Translations under genes and position numbers: made by a program
NCBI RefSeq assembly: GCF_963576675.1
Contig: NC_088915.1
Location: 90,591,501-90,655,500 of the forward strand
DNA from: Euphorbia lathyris
Lineage: Eukaryota > Streptophyta > Magnoliopsida > Malpighiales > Euphorbiaceae
Direction of reading: 5' to 3'
DNA length: 64,000 bases
The notes under the pieces: model-generated
Database searches by the model: none
Told to the model about the DNA's origin: nothing
What the model saw: the letters and a program-made list of their open reading frames with translations, nothing else
Shown here: in pieces, positions 47,352 to 59,521 of the stretch
Position numbering within the stretch: the stretch's first letter is position 1
Layout: the number at the start of each line of letters is the position of its first letter

Positions 47352-50300
47352 ATGGGAACCAACAACAGTGCAGTGAATATTGCCCAACCTTCCATGCCAA
47401 TTTTTAAAGGAGATAATTATCAATTCTGGAGCATCAAAATGAAAACATTGTTCAAGTCGCAGGAGTTGTGGGACTTGGTAGAAAATGGATACAATGAGCA
47501 AGATGAGGAAACCAGATTGAGGGAAAACAAGAAGAAAGATTCAAAGGCACTGTTCTTTATCCAACAAGCAGTCCACGAATCTATTTTCTCAAAAATTGCA
47601 GCAGCCTCAACAGCAAAGGAGGCATGGACAACTTTACAGCTGGCGTATCATGGGTCATCCACAGTGGTCATGGTGAAGTTGCAGACACTTCATCGTGAAT
47701 TTGAGAATTTGCACATGAAGAACAGTGATTCAGTGTAAGAATTCTTGACAAGGGTTGCAACAATTTTCAACCAAATGAAGTCATATGGAGAAGACGTCTC
47801 CGAAAGTAATACTATGAGAAAGGTATTGAGGAGTTTAACTCCAAAATTTGACCATGTAGTTGCAGCTATTGAGGAGTCTAAAAATCTGTTTACTTATTCT
47901 TTTGATGAATTGATGGGATCTTTGCAATCCCATGAAGCAAGAATAAACAGAACAGAAGAGAAATGTGATGAAAATGCATTCCAAGTGAAAGGAGTGGGTT
48001 CAACATCAAAATGGCATGAAAAAGGTGGAGGTCGTGGAAGAGGCAGAAGTGGATTTCGAGGAAATCAGAATCGAGGCAGAGGAGGCGGCCGAGGATTCGA
48101 GCAAAGATCAAACAACAATAAAAGCAACATCCAATGTTTTTGCTGCAAGAGATATGGGCATGTGAAAGCAGATTGCTGGTTCAAAGATAAACAAGCAAAT
48201 TTTGTAGAAGAAGCTGATGAAGAAAGTAGATTGTTTATGGCACACTCAGACACATCCAATACGCAAAGTGAAGTGTGGTTTATTGATAGCGGGTGTTCAA
48301 ATCACATGACGGGCAGGAGAGAAATCTTTAAGGATCTTGATGAGACTCAAAAGAAGAAGGTCAAGCTAGGTGATGATAAAGAAATACATGTGGAAGGAAA
48401 AGGAACAATAGCAATTAAAACCAGCCAAGGTAAAACTAAGCTGTTATATGATGTTCAATTTGTTCCTAACCTAGCTCATAATTTATTGAGTGTTGGACAA
48501 CTCATGGCCATTGGATACTCAATTATATTTGACAATGATGTTTGTGTGATTAAAGATAAGCAATCAGATCAAACAATTGTCAATATTCAAATGACCAAAA
48601 ATAGGATGTTTCCATTTGAAGTCTCAAACTTGAATGATTTTGCCTTGGTTGTGGGAGAACAAAGCGATTCCAAATTGTGGCATAAACGATATGGGCACTT
48701 GAATGGAAAAGGATTGCAACTGTTAGAAAGGAAAAACATGGTCCATGGGTTACCAAAAATTCAATCATTTGATTTGTGTGAAGGATGCATCTATGGCAAG
48801 CAAACTAGAGAATCATTTCCTATCGGGAGAGCATGGAGAGCCTCAGCATGTCTTGAATTGGTCTATGCAGATCTTTGTGGTCCTATGAATACAGAATCAC
48901 TTGGAGGCAGCCACTACTTTCTCATGTTTACTGATGATTTCAGTAGAATGAGTTGGGTATATTTTTTGAAATTCAAGTCTGAAACATTTCAGAATTTCAA
49001 AAAATTTAAAGCATTGGTGGAGAAGCAAAGTGGTGCAAGCATTAAAGTACTTCGCACGGACAGGGGTGGTGAATTTCTTTCAAAACAATTCACTCAATTT
49101 TGTGAGGAGACTGGAATTCGAAGGGAGTTAACTGCACCATATACCCCAGAACTGAACGGAGTAGCGGAACGTAAAAACCGAACCGTGGTGGAAATGGCTA
49201 GGAGTCTCTTGAAGGAGAAAGGTCTTCCTAATCGGTATTGGGCAGAAGCAGTTGCAACTTCAGTCTATTTGCTGAATCTCTCTCCTACAAAAGCTGTTCA
49301 AAATTTCACTCCATATGAAGCATGGAAAGGGACCAAACCAACTGTGAGTTTTTTAAGAATTTTTGGTTGCATTGCTTATTCCTTAATTAATGCTCAAAAT
49401 CGCCAAAAATTAGATGAGAAATCAACTAAATGTATCTTTGTTGGTTATTGTACTGAGTCAAAAGCATATAAATTGCATAATCCGTTAACTGGCAAGATAG
49501 TTATCAGTAGAAATGTAATTTTTAATAAGACAGCAAGCTGGAATTGGAGAAGCAATGACACCAACAATGAAAGTCAGTCCCAAATTCCATTAATGGAGGA
49601 AGCAAATTCAGCTCCATCAACTTCACAAATGTCAACACCAACAAATTCATCAACCTCAACCCCATCAACTTCAGCAGCCTCAACTCCGATCGAAAGTAGT
49701 CCGGCAACTACACCAAATATGACATCTAATAGTAGCAGCTCCGGTGAATCTTTTGATGAAACACCACCAAGGAAATTCAGATCATTGAGGGAGGTTTATG
49801 AAGCGGAGGAGTTTGCATTAATTTTCCCAGATCCTACATCATATGAGGAAGCAGCAGAAAAAGAAGAATGGAGAGGGGCAATGAACGAAGAGCTTATGTC
49901 TATAGAGAAGAATTCAACTTGGGACCTGACAAACTTGCCTGATGGAAAGAAAGCAATTGGTGTGAAGTGGATATTCAAGACGAAGTTTCACGCTGATGGT
50001 AGCATTCAGAAGTACAAGGCACGTCTTGTCGCTAAAGGATATTCACAATGGCAAGGAATCGACTACGAGGAAAAAATTTCACCTATAGCTCGATTTGAAA
50101 CCGTAAGGCTCTTTCTAGCATTGGCGGCTCAACTCAAATGGAAAATGTATCAATTTGATGTAAAATCGGCATTTCTTAATGGCGATCTTGAAGACAATGT
50201 TTATGTCTCACAACCAGATGGTTTTGTCATCCATGGGCAAGAAGATAAAGTGTACAAACTCAAAAAGGCTCTCTATGGCCTTAAACAGGCTCCGAGAGCA

Positions 50301-51431
50301 TGGTACAACAAAATTGATGCATTCTTTCAGAAAAGAGGGTTTGAAAGAAGTCCAAATGAGCCAACTCTTTATTTGAAGAAGCAAGGAGATACTGATTTCA
50401 TAATAGTATGCTTATATGTAGATGATATAATCTACATGGGGTCAAGTTCAAAGCTTGTTGAGGAATTCAAGTCTAACATGATGAGCACCTTCGAAATGAC
50501 AGACTTGGGACTGCTGCATTATTTTCTTGGATTGGAAATTCAACAAGATGAATCAGGTGTGTTCGTTTCACAGAAGAAATATGCAATTGATCTATTGAAA
50601 AAGTTCAACATGACAAATTGCAAGATGGTAGCTACCCCAATGAATAAGAATGAAAAATTGAAGCAAGAAGATGGAGAAGAAGCAGCAAATCAGAGACAAT
50701 TTAGAAGTTTGGTAGGTGGGTTGATCTATTTAACTCATACAAGACCTGGCATTTCTTTTTCTGTTGGCGTTGTGTCGAGATTCATGAGCAATCCATCAAA
50801 GCTACACTATGGAGCAGCAAAGAGGATTTTAAGGTATATTGCAGGCGCAACTAATTATGGAATTTGGTATACTCATGTATCCAATTTCAAATTGGTTGGA
50901 TTTACATATAGTGATTGGGCATCTTCACAAAATGATAGAAGAAGCACATCTGGGAATATGTTTGGACTTGGATCTGGCGCAATTACTTGGTGTTCCAAGA
51001 AACAACCAATAGCAACCTTATCAACTGCAGAAGCAGAGTATGTTGCAGCCACTATAGCAGCATGTCAGTGTGTTTGGCTTAGAAGAATGTTATGTGATTT
51101 TAATCATAAACAACAAGAAGGGACCATATTGTATTGTGATAATGTTTCAGCAATTGCAATAGCAAAAAATCAAACTTTTCATAATAGCACAAAGCACATT
51201 GAGCTGAGATTCCATTTCATTCGGGAACTGGTGGCGAAAGGAGAAATTACTTTGAAGTTTTGTTCAACTGATGTTCAACTTGCAGATTTATTCACCAAAG
51301 CTTTGTCAAGTCAAAGACATGCTTTTCTTAGAAGCTTACTTGGTGTATGTGATTTTGAATCAAGGGGGAGTGTTGGAGAACTGATTCAAAATCTGTTGGA
51401 AGAAAATACTGCTGAGATTGCTGATAATTAG
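47352..51431 (+). pseudogene. gag-pol polyprotein of the young copia, interrupted by one stop codon
   Basis: From ATG 47352 (MGTNNSAVN) one frame runs about 1360 codons to TAG 51429-51431, ending inside the 3' LTR. The only break is TAA at 47736-47738 in gag. Domains in order: UBN2-type gag, RGG-rich stretch, zinc knuckle CFCCKRYGHVKADC (48135-48176), protease IDSGCSNHMTG (DSG at 48285-48293), GAG-pre-integrase, integrase with Asp 48870, Asp 49059 and Glu 49167 (35 residues between the last two), RT with YVDD at 50415-50426, and RNase H. RNase H has Tyr (TAT 50907-50909) where relatives have the first Asp of TDSDWAG, so that active site is probably dead. Start chosen by position after the PBS and homology; an upstream ATG (47322) overlaps the PBS. 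Confidence 0.93.
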
Positions 51432-51662
51432 TGGCTAGAATCTCTGAGTATCTGTTAGCTATTCTTTAGAGATTAAATTTCTGTTGAATAATATCTGTAG
51501 CTGATCTTTTTCAATTTCTGTTTTTTGTAATCCTATAAATTGGGCATTATTCTTATTTATCATCTAAGTGAAATTACACTTCCTGCTGCTCCACGTTATA
51601 TTTCCTTTCCTCTGTTTTTTCCTTCTAAATTACTGCTGCATTTTTCCCTTCTAAAAACAACA
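51371..51662 (+). repeat. 3' LTR of the young copia
   Basis: 292 bp. Differs from the 5' LTR by seven substitutions and no indels by eye. Confidence 0.93.
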
Positions 51663-52406
51663 TAACCTTGATTTTTGTGTACAAAGAGGGATTTTATCTC
51701 TATGAGTTGTTCTTTGAGTGAACCACCCTACAAATGGTTCACCCCTCTTTAACTCTTCACAGATATTCCAATTCAGCTTCAACGAACTTTTCATAATTTT
51801 CATCTGCAATCTTACATACATCGATCAACCTGTGTGTAACCGATTCTTATAAAAACGGCACATTGATTTAGGTAATCATAAATTCCTTGAAGCGTCTTAT
51901 TCTTTTCAAAAGAATTCAAAAATAACATTGAATGACGAATTTTTATTCACTTTAAAAAAAACAAATTCTACACTTACCAAGTGAGCTAATTCAAACGGTT
52001 CTGGCGCACCTCGAGGCATGTATGATTATTCGACAGCTGTGATGACTCCTATCAGATTTTAGTGAATATCATATTGCTCGTACGTTGTCCCAAGAAAATC
52101 AGAAAATGCATGCCAAAATGACAGAAATCAATACCATGTTAGTTGTATAGCCTCTAAGTCTCCCGATTAAGATTCACCTCCTACCGAGCGAGTCTCAAAT
52201 GAGCCTCGAATGCTTTGATTAATGAATGGATCCTGTAGTCTTCTGATAAAAAGAAAACAATAAATCATCACATATAAATTTTTTGAAAACTTGATTATCT
52301 CCTCGGCATTCTCGTTTCGGTATAATTTGCCCTCTTTTTTGCTTTTGAATCATTATCTTTCCCTCTCCCGGATAGTACACAAATCTGGATATATAATCTC
52401 CTTTTC
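51663..52406. repeat. Array unit 16, right piece
   Basis: Resumes with the duplicated TAACC and continues half B to axis A. Confidence 0.9.
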
Positions 52407-54344
52407 TAAACCGGTAATACTTGCAAGTATATGCAAGTATTACCGGTTTAGAAAAAAAGATGGTATATAGGGATTTGAGTATTATCCGGGTAATGGAAGG
52501 ATAATGACTCAAAATAAAAAAATATGGCAAATTCTGTCCAAGCCAGAATGCGAAGGAGGTTATTAAGTTTTAAATTTTTTTATTTCTAATATTTCATAAA
52601 ACTTATTTTGATTTATTTTTTCTCTAGTTCAGAAGACTACGCATGCATCATCCATCCAACAATCAACGACTTTGAGGCTCGTTTGAGACTCGCTCGGTGG
52701 AGGTACATCCCACTTGGGAGACTCTGAGGCTATCCATCTAACATAGTATTGACTTGTGTCCGTTTGGGGATATAGTTTTCGATTGTTTTTGTGGCAAGGC
52801 ACGCGGAATACGATATTCCTCAAGATCTGATAGGAGTCACTACCGCTGCCGAATATCCATATAGGCCTCGAGGTGCGCCAGAACAGTTTAAATTTTCTCA
52901 CAAGGTATATATAAAATTTGTTTTTTTAAGTAATAAAAATTAGTTATTCAATGTTATTTCTAAATTCTTCCGAAAAGAATAAAATGCTTGAAGGGATTTA
53001 TGATTACTTATAACAATGTTCTGTTTTTATAGGAATCGGTTACACACAGGTTGACCGATGTTCGCACGATTGCAGGTGAAAATTCTGAAAAACTCCCCGA
53101 AAATGAATTGGAATCTATGTGCGAAGAGTTAAAGAGAGATGAACCATTTGTTAGGGTGGTTCACTCAAAGAACAAGACATAAAAGAGAGTTATTCATACC
53201 GTGACTATCAACGGTTTTAAAAAGTGGAGGAGTAAGCGAATAAAAAAAACTGAAAAGCTATTGCGAGTTCCTTGATAGTAATTGGGAAAAGGTCAAATTC
53301 GGTCGTATTGCCTTCAATACACTAACTCATTGAACTGTCAATCATGTAAATGATTGATTATGGTTATCAGTACTTTTTGATGCTAAGTACGATTAAAACT
53401 TATTATTGACGTAGAAAGGGTAGTGAATGAGAGCGAGGTGTAGGCAATACGGTCGAATCCGAACCGTCCCCCATTTGGACCGCTACTATCAAGGAATTCC
53501 CAATAGATTTTCGGTTTTTTGATTTGCTTGCTCCTCTATTTTTGAAAACCGGTGAGAGTTACGGTATGGATAACTCTCTTTCCTTCATGTCCTAATTTGT
53601 AACCTTGATTTTTGTGTACAAAGAGGAGTTTTATCTCTATGAGTTGTTCTTTGAGTGAACCACCCTACAAATGGTTCACCCCTCTTTAACTCTTCACAGA
53701 GATTCGAATTCAGCTTCAGCGAACTTTTCATAATTTTCATCTGCTATCTTACGAACATCGATCAACCTGTGTGTAACCGATTCTTATAAAAACAGCACAT
53801 TGATTTAGGTAATCATAAATTCCTTGAAGCGTCTTATTCTTTTCAAAAGAATTCGGAAATAACATTGAATGACGAATTTTTATTCACTTTAAAAAAAACA
53901 AATTCTACACTTACCAAGTGAGCTAATTCAAACGGTTCTGGCGCATCTCGAGGCATGTATGATTATTCGACAACTGTGATGACTCCTATCAGATCTTAGT
54001 GAATATCATATTGCTCGTATGTTGTCCCAAGAAAATCGGAAAATGCATCCCAAAATGACAGTAATCAATACCATGTTAGTTGTATAGCCTCCAAGTCTCC
54101 CGATTAAGATTCACCTCCTACCGAGCGAGTCTCAAATGAGCCTCGAAGGCATTGATTGCTGAATAGATCCTGTAGTCTTGTGATAAAAAGAAAAAAAATA
54201 AATCATCACATATAAAAATTTTGAAAACTTGATTATCTCCTCGGCATTCTCGTTTCGGTATAATTTGCCCTCGTTTTTGCTTTTGAATCATGATCTTTCT
54301 CTCTCCCGGATAGTACACAAATCTCCATATATAATCTCCTTTTC
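52407..54344. repeat. Array unit 17 (1938 bp)
   Basis: A complete unit. The extra G of the right-hand subfamily shifts the exon 2 frame, and an antisense frame of 90 codons (52629-52901) is open by chance. Confidence 0.9.
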
Positions 54345-54650
54345 TAAACTGTTAATACTTGAAAGTATATGCAAGTATTACCGGTTTAGAAAAATGATGG
54401 TATATAGGGATTTGAGTATTATCCGGGAAATGGAAGGATAATGACTCAAAATCAAAAAATATGGCAAATTCTGTCCAAGCCAGAATGCGAAGGAGGTTAT
54501 TAAGTTTTCAAAATTTTTATTTCTAATATTTCATAAAACTTATTTTGATTTATTTTTTTCTCTAGTTCAGAAGACTACGCATGCATCATCCATCCAACAA
54601 TCAACGACTTCGAGGCTCGTTTGAGACTCGCTCGGTGGAAGGGTACATCC
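54345..54650. repeat. Array unit 18, left piece
   Basis: Starts at a degraded axis A palindrome (AAACTGTTAATACTTGAAAG) and stops at GGGTACATCC, where the copia LTR begins. Confidence 0.88.
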
Positions 54651-54810
54651 TGTAACAATGTAATTCTCAGTGATTATCATTGATGTGTAAAATAGTATAA
54701 ATACATAGTACAGTTCACGTTTCAGTGAAAATCTAATTCTGTCTAACTGTTGTGTAGATAAGTACAGTAAATGCTATAACAGTAAATACTTAATAAATAT
54801 CTCTAATACA
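54651..54810 (-). repeat. 3' LTR of the decayed copia
   Basis: 160 bp. Its boundary with the internal region is the CCCCCG tract at 54811 (polypurine tract on the minus strand). Confidence 0.92.
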
Positions 54811-57800
54811 CCCCCGTAGTCGCAAGGTTCGGAGGCCGAACATTGAGACTATTTCTGAAGTCCTTGAACAGAGGTGAGGGCAGGCCTTTTGTGAAAATGT
54901 CAGCTATTTGATATCGGGATGGGACATGGAGCACATGGACTTCGCCTTTGGCAACCCGTTCTCGGACAAAGTGAATGTCCATCTCTACATGCTTGGTTCG
55001 ATGGTGTTGAACTGGATTACCGGTGAGATAAATGGCGCTGACGTTATCACAGTAAACAACTGTAGATTTTTGAATTGGGTACCCGAGCTCAAGTAAAAGG
55101 TTACGAATCCAGCATGTTTCAGACACAACATTGGCCACACCCCGATACTCGGCTTCTGCGCTGGAACGGGACAGCGTGGGCTGTCGTTTGGCTGACCAGG
55201 AAATAAGATTGTCACCAAGGAAAACACAGTAGCCGGAGGTTGAGCGACGAGTGTCGAGACAACCAGCCCAATCCGCATCAGTGTAAGAGATCAACTGCGA
55301 TAGAGATGAAGCAATTAATGTGAGACCAATATCAAGAGTGCCTTGTATATACCGAAGAATGCGTTTAAGGGCTGCCATGTGAGATGTTTTGGGGTCGTGC
55401 ATGAATAGACAGATCTGCTAAACTGCATAGGAGATATCTGGCCGGGTGAGAGTAAGGTATTGCAGTGCGCCAGCTAACTGTCTGTATTCAGTAGGATTGT
55501 GATACGCTGAGCCAGAGGATATACTGAGCTTTTGTTTTGTGTCAACCGGAGTAGCAACTGGATTGTAGGAACCAAGCCCAGCTTTATCAATAATTTATGA
55601 GGCATACTTCTTTTGAGACAGAAATAGGGAGCCTGGTGAGTGTGTAACCAATATTCCCAAAAAATAGTGAAGGGGTCCCAGATCTTTCATTGCAAATTCA
55701 GAATTCAGCTGAGATAGAATTGAGGATTGAAGTTTGTCAGAAGAGCTTACAAGAACAATATCATCGACGTAGACGAGAATGTAGGCGGTGTCCGTGCCTT
55801 GCTGAAAGATGAATAACGAGTGATCAGATATGCTATTGGTGAATCCCACTTTGGTGACAAATGCAGCAAAATGCTGGTACCAGGCCCTAGGTGCTTGCTT
55901 TAAGCCATACAAAGATTTCTGAAGCAGACAAACATAATCAAGATGTCAGGGGTCACGAAAACCCAGAGGCTGATGCATATATACTGTTTCATTGAGATTG
56001 CCATGGAGGAAAGCATTTTTGACATCCAATTGATGGATATTCCATCTTTTGGATAGAGCAATACTAAGAACAGCCCTGATGGTTACAGGTTTGACCACGG
56101 GACTGAACGTTTCACCAAAATTGACACCTACCAACTGTCCTGATCCGTTACCCACCAATCGTGCTTTATACCTCTCGAATGATCCGTCTGATTTAGTTTT
56201 GTGCCTGAAAATCCACTAACTACGAATAACATTAGCATTCTTTGGACGGGGTACTAGTACCCACATCTTATTTTCAATAAGAGCTTCAAATTCATCAGTC
56301 ATGGCTTGTGTCCAATTTGGATCACTTAGTGCAATAGCCGGTGTTTTAGGAAGATGGGAAATTTGAGTAGGTGCAGAAACAGATAAATTGAGCATACGAC
56401 GGGGCTTGTGAATGCCATGTTTGGCGCGGGTGGTCATAGTGTGATTGTTGGGATTACAGAGCTGGTTATTCATTTGTGGGGAAATAGAGGTAGACGGAAT
56501 AGATGTTAAGGCAGGAGCTGTGTTTTGCGATGAAGAAGAGTAGGGGGGAGAGACATCAGACGACTCGAAGGATGATGAGACGGAGGACGGGACAGACTCG
56601 ACGGACGACGCGACGGGAGAAGGAGACGTAGGCGGGGTCGACGCAACAGGGGACGTGGAAGACCGTGGGGTCGATGCTGACACGGACGAGACGCGAGGGG
56701 ACGAAGGAACGACGCGGACAGGAGATGACGCTACGACGGGGGACTGCGGTGTTGAAATAGAAGCAGGAAGGAACAAGCCTGCGTCTTCCATGGGAAGTGC
56801 AGGGATAGAGGCGGTAGGTATAGAAATTGAGGAAAATGGGTAAACAGATTCATCAAACACGACATGACGAGAAATTATGAATTTATTTATGGAGGGATTG
56901 AAGCATTTGTATCCTCAGTGATTCGACGGGTAGCCGAGAAATACACACGGAGAGGACCGAGCTTCGAGTTTGTGACGAGATATGGATGGAATGAGAGGGA
57001 AACAAAGACAATCGAACGCACGGAGATGAGAGTATGTGGGATCTTTCCTATATAACATTTTGGTGGGAGAATTATATCCTAATACTTTGTGAGGGTAAAT
57101 GTTTAAGAGGTATGTGGCGAGTTCAAGTGCATGGTGCCAAAATTTATATGGAATAGATGCATGGTTCATGACAGTGCGGATGACATTGTTAATAGTTCGG
57201 ATTGTGCGTTCGGATTTACCGTTTTGAGGCGATGTGTAAGGACAAGAAAAACGAAGTTGCATTCCGTGTTCATTGCAAAATTGACGAAATGATTGATTGT
57301 TAAATTCACCTCTGTTGTCACATTGGAAAACTTTAATTTTTCTCTCAAATTGGGTTTGAACGTATGAACTGAACTTGAGAAAGACGGAAAAGACTTGGGA
57401 TTTATTAGCCAACGGAAACGTCCATAAGAAGTTGGTATAGCTATCAAGAAACAGTACATAATATCTATGACCACAAGAGCTTAGAGTAGGAGAAGTCCAG
57501 ATATCACTATGGATTAAATCAAAAGGCATACATGCGACATTATACGAGGACTGAAACGGTAATTTTATTTGTTTGCCATTAATGCAAGAAGAACACACAG
57601 AAATATCCTTAATCCTATTACATGAAATAAAATTTTTATTCTGCAGGACTCTCAGTATAGGAGGTCCTGGATGACCTAAACGGCTATGCCAGACATCAGA
57701 AGACAATGCAGTAAACGCAGACGGAGAGGAGGACGACACGGAAGGACTAGATGTGATTGGGTAGAGATCTCCTTTACTGTTACATCTCATGATAGGAATT

Positions 57801-58180
57801 CCCGTCTGTATATCCTTCACAGAAAAACCCAAAGGATCAAATTCAACAGAAACATGGTTATCTTTAGTAAACTTTCGGGCGGAAATAAGATTTTTTATGA
57901 GTTGTGGAGCATGTAAGACATCATTTAATTTTAAGGGACAATGTTTAGTGTCTAATTGCGTATTGCCAGATCCACAAATTGGAACACAAGTACCATTACC
58001 GACTATAATATTGCCATTGAAGCTCAAATTAAAATAAGACGTAAGTGTACCTTTATGAGCTGTCATATGAGATGTTGCTCTGGTGTCCATATGCCATTGA
58101 TCAGGAGGTGGTGTGATTGACATGGTGTGCATGGCTTCAGCAATGTCTGTCAGAACATAGGATGGGGAGACTATATTCAT
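54811..58180 (-). pseudogene. pol pseudogene (protease, integrase, RT, RNase H) of the decayed copia
   Basis: From 58180 downward: the protease motif is WHMDTRATSHMT, with R replacing the catalytic-loop G of DTG. GAG-pre-integrase (VWHSRLGHPG ... CSSCINGKQ) follows, then integrase with SDIWTSP, QCDNRGEF and GKSERTIR. A Ser/Pro-rich linker (56400-56820) leads to RT with LDVKNAFLHG, YGLKQAPRAWY and YVDDIVLV, then RNase H with YTDADWAG, SSAEAEYRG, DNVSAIYL and ADIFTKGL. In-frame stops occur near 56912 (TGA), 56216 (TAG), 55944 (TGA), 55592 (TAA) and 55420 (TAG). Most look like C-to-T changes in Arg or Gln codons. The frame between the stops is well kept. Confidence 0.9.
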
Positions 58181-58189
58181 ATGTGCCTG

Positions 58190-59207
58190 CTATGTGTGTG
58201 GACGAGGACCAAGAATGCCAGATTGAGAGCTCGATTGGCCTGAAGAGTACTGTGGCTGCCAATTGTTCGTTGGGAAGGGGCAGGGTGGAGCGGACCATTG
58301 CTGTTGGGGCGCCCATGGGTATTGAGGAACCCATTGCGCGTAGGCAGCAGGACGATAGCCCGAGTGAGCAGGGCGATACCGTCCACCGCGATCGCGGTAG
58401 TTGCGTCTGTATCTCCCACCGCGATAATGAGATTGGTGGCGCTGATGCGGTGGGCGGCCAGGGGAAATCGGCGACTGTTGTGCAGAGGAGTCAGGAGAGG
58501 CGGCGGTGAGTGCCACCGTATCAGATGGGGGAAGGTTCTTGCGGGCACGGGCTGTTTCTTCTAAGATGAGCATGGATCGAGCTTTATTGAATGGGGGAAG
58601 AGGATCTCCATGGCGAATCTGTGTTCCAATGGTATCATAGGCATCGAACTATCTGATCATTAGTAATAGGGCAATCCACATTGGATAGTTGATCTGACAA
58701 GAATTTTAGGTGTTGGCAATAGGAAGAAATATCGGAAAAATTGTCAAGCTTAGTTTTGGAGAATTCTTGTTGTAGGAAAAGGGCACGAGAGTTTTTGTTA
58801 TCTGAGAATATATCCTGTAAACTAGTCCAGGCTGTGGCTGCGGTGGAATCAGCCTCAATAATGGTATGAAGGAGATCAAGAGATATGGTACTGTATATCC
58901 ATTGAAGGACTATGGCATCAATACGGGACCATAGGGCAGGCTTTCGAGTTTTGAGGGATGTAGCAGGGGTTTCAGAAGGTGGAATGATATGATCTAGGAC
59001 TTGGAAGGCAGTGGCATGGAGTTTGAATAGGGCTGCCCAGGTTGGATAGTGGCCTTTTTCAATGTCCAGGGTAATTTTGATGAAGGTCGTTATGTTTGAG
59101 ACGGAGAGGGCGGGATGATTTATGTTGTTCTCGATTATGGGAGATTCCGTGTTGGAATTCGCAGTGTTGTTGGTGTTTGTATTAGAGGTGGCTGAGGTAT
59201 TAGTCAT
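58190..59207 (-). pseudogene. gag pseudogene of the decayed copia (no zinc knuckle)
   Basis: ATG at 59207 starts MTNTSATSNTNTNN. The capsid-like region (YPTWAALFKLHATAFQVLDH, ARALFLQQEF-type helix as SRALFLQQEF) reaches 58640, where the frame shifts. The continuation is Arg/Gly/Tyr-rich (RGGRYRRNYRDRGGRYR) and Pro/Gln/Trp-rich (QYPWAPQQQWSAPPCPFPT), and a TAG at 58190-58192 ends it. No CCHC knuckle is visible; the RG-rich and aromatic region takes its place, as in some plant copia lineages. An upstream ATG would extend the frame into Pro-rich leader sequence. Confidence 0.85.
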
Positions 59208-59349
59208 GGCGGCGGAAAACAAAAGGGGGGGGGGTGGGCGATAGCCACGATTTGGTAGCTTTAGGGTTTGGGCCGGCGGCGGCGGAAGGTTAGGGTTTGG
59301 GGGAGGAAGACAGAATTTTCGGAATTTTAGAGGGGGAAGGAGAGTAGAG

Positions 59350-59361
59350 TCTCTGATACCA
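59350..59361 (-). other. Primer-binding site of the decayed copia
   Basis: The minus strand reads TGGTATCAGAG directly after the 5' LTR end. Confidence 0.85.
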
Positions 59362-59521
59362 TGTAACAATGCAATTCTCGGTGATTATCATTGATGTGTA
59401 AAATAGTATAAATACATAGTACAGTTCACGTTTCAGTGAAACTCTAATTCTGTCTAACTGTTGTGTAGATAAGTACAGTAAATGCTATAACAGTAAATAC
59501 TTAATAAATATCTCTAATACA
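59362..59521 (-). repeat. 5' LTR of the decayed copia
   Basis: 160 bp. Three differences from the other LTR. Confidence 0.92.

Larger units (their letters stand above)
47029..51662 (+). mobile_element. Nearly complete young Ty1/copia retrotransposon (4634 bp)
   Basis: Two 292-bp LTRs (TGTTGG...CAACA), a PBS, a single gag-pol frame, a polypurine tract (CAAGGGGGAG, 51361-51370) and a 5-bp TAACC duplication (47024-47028 and 51663-51667) are all present. The LTRs differ at seven positions by eye (about 2.4%), indicating a recent insertion. Removing the element restores unit 16 to 1939 bp. Confidence 0.95.
54651..59521 (-). mobile_element. Decayed minus-strand Ty1/copia retrotransposon with 160-bp LTRs (4871 bp)
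   Basis: LTRs at 54651-54810 and 59362-59521 read TGTATTAGAG...TTGTTACA on the minus strand and differ at three positions by eye. A PBS (TGGTATCAGAG) lies against the right LTR and a G-run polypurine tract against the left, giving minus orientation. The array joins across it with a 3-bp direct repeat TCC, shorter than the usual 5 bp; a 2-bp loss beside CATCC would explain this. Gag and pol contain multiple nonsense codons. Confidence 0.93.

Noticed and set aside
56655..57055. Plus-strand frames within the decayed copia
   Set aside because: Antisense of the Ser/Pro-rich pol linker and integrase end.
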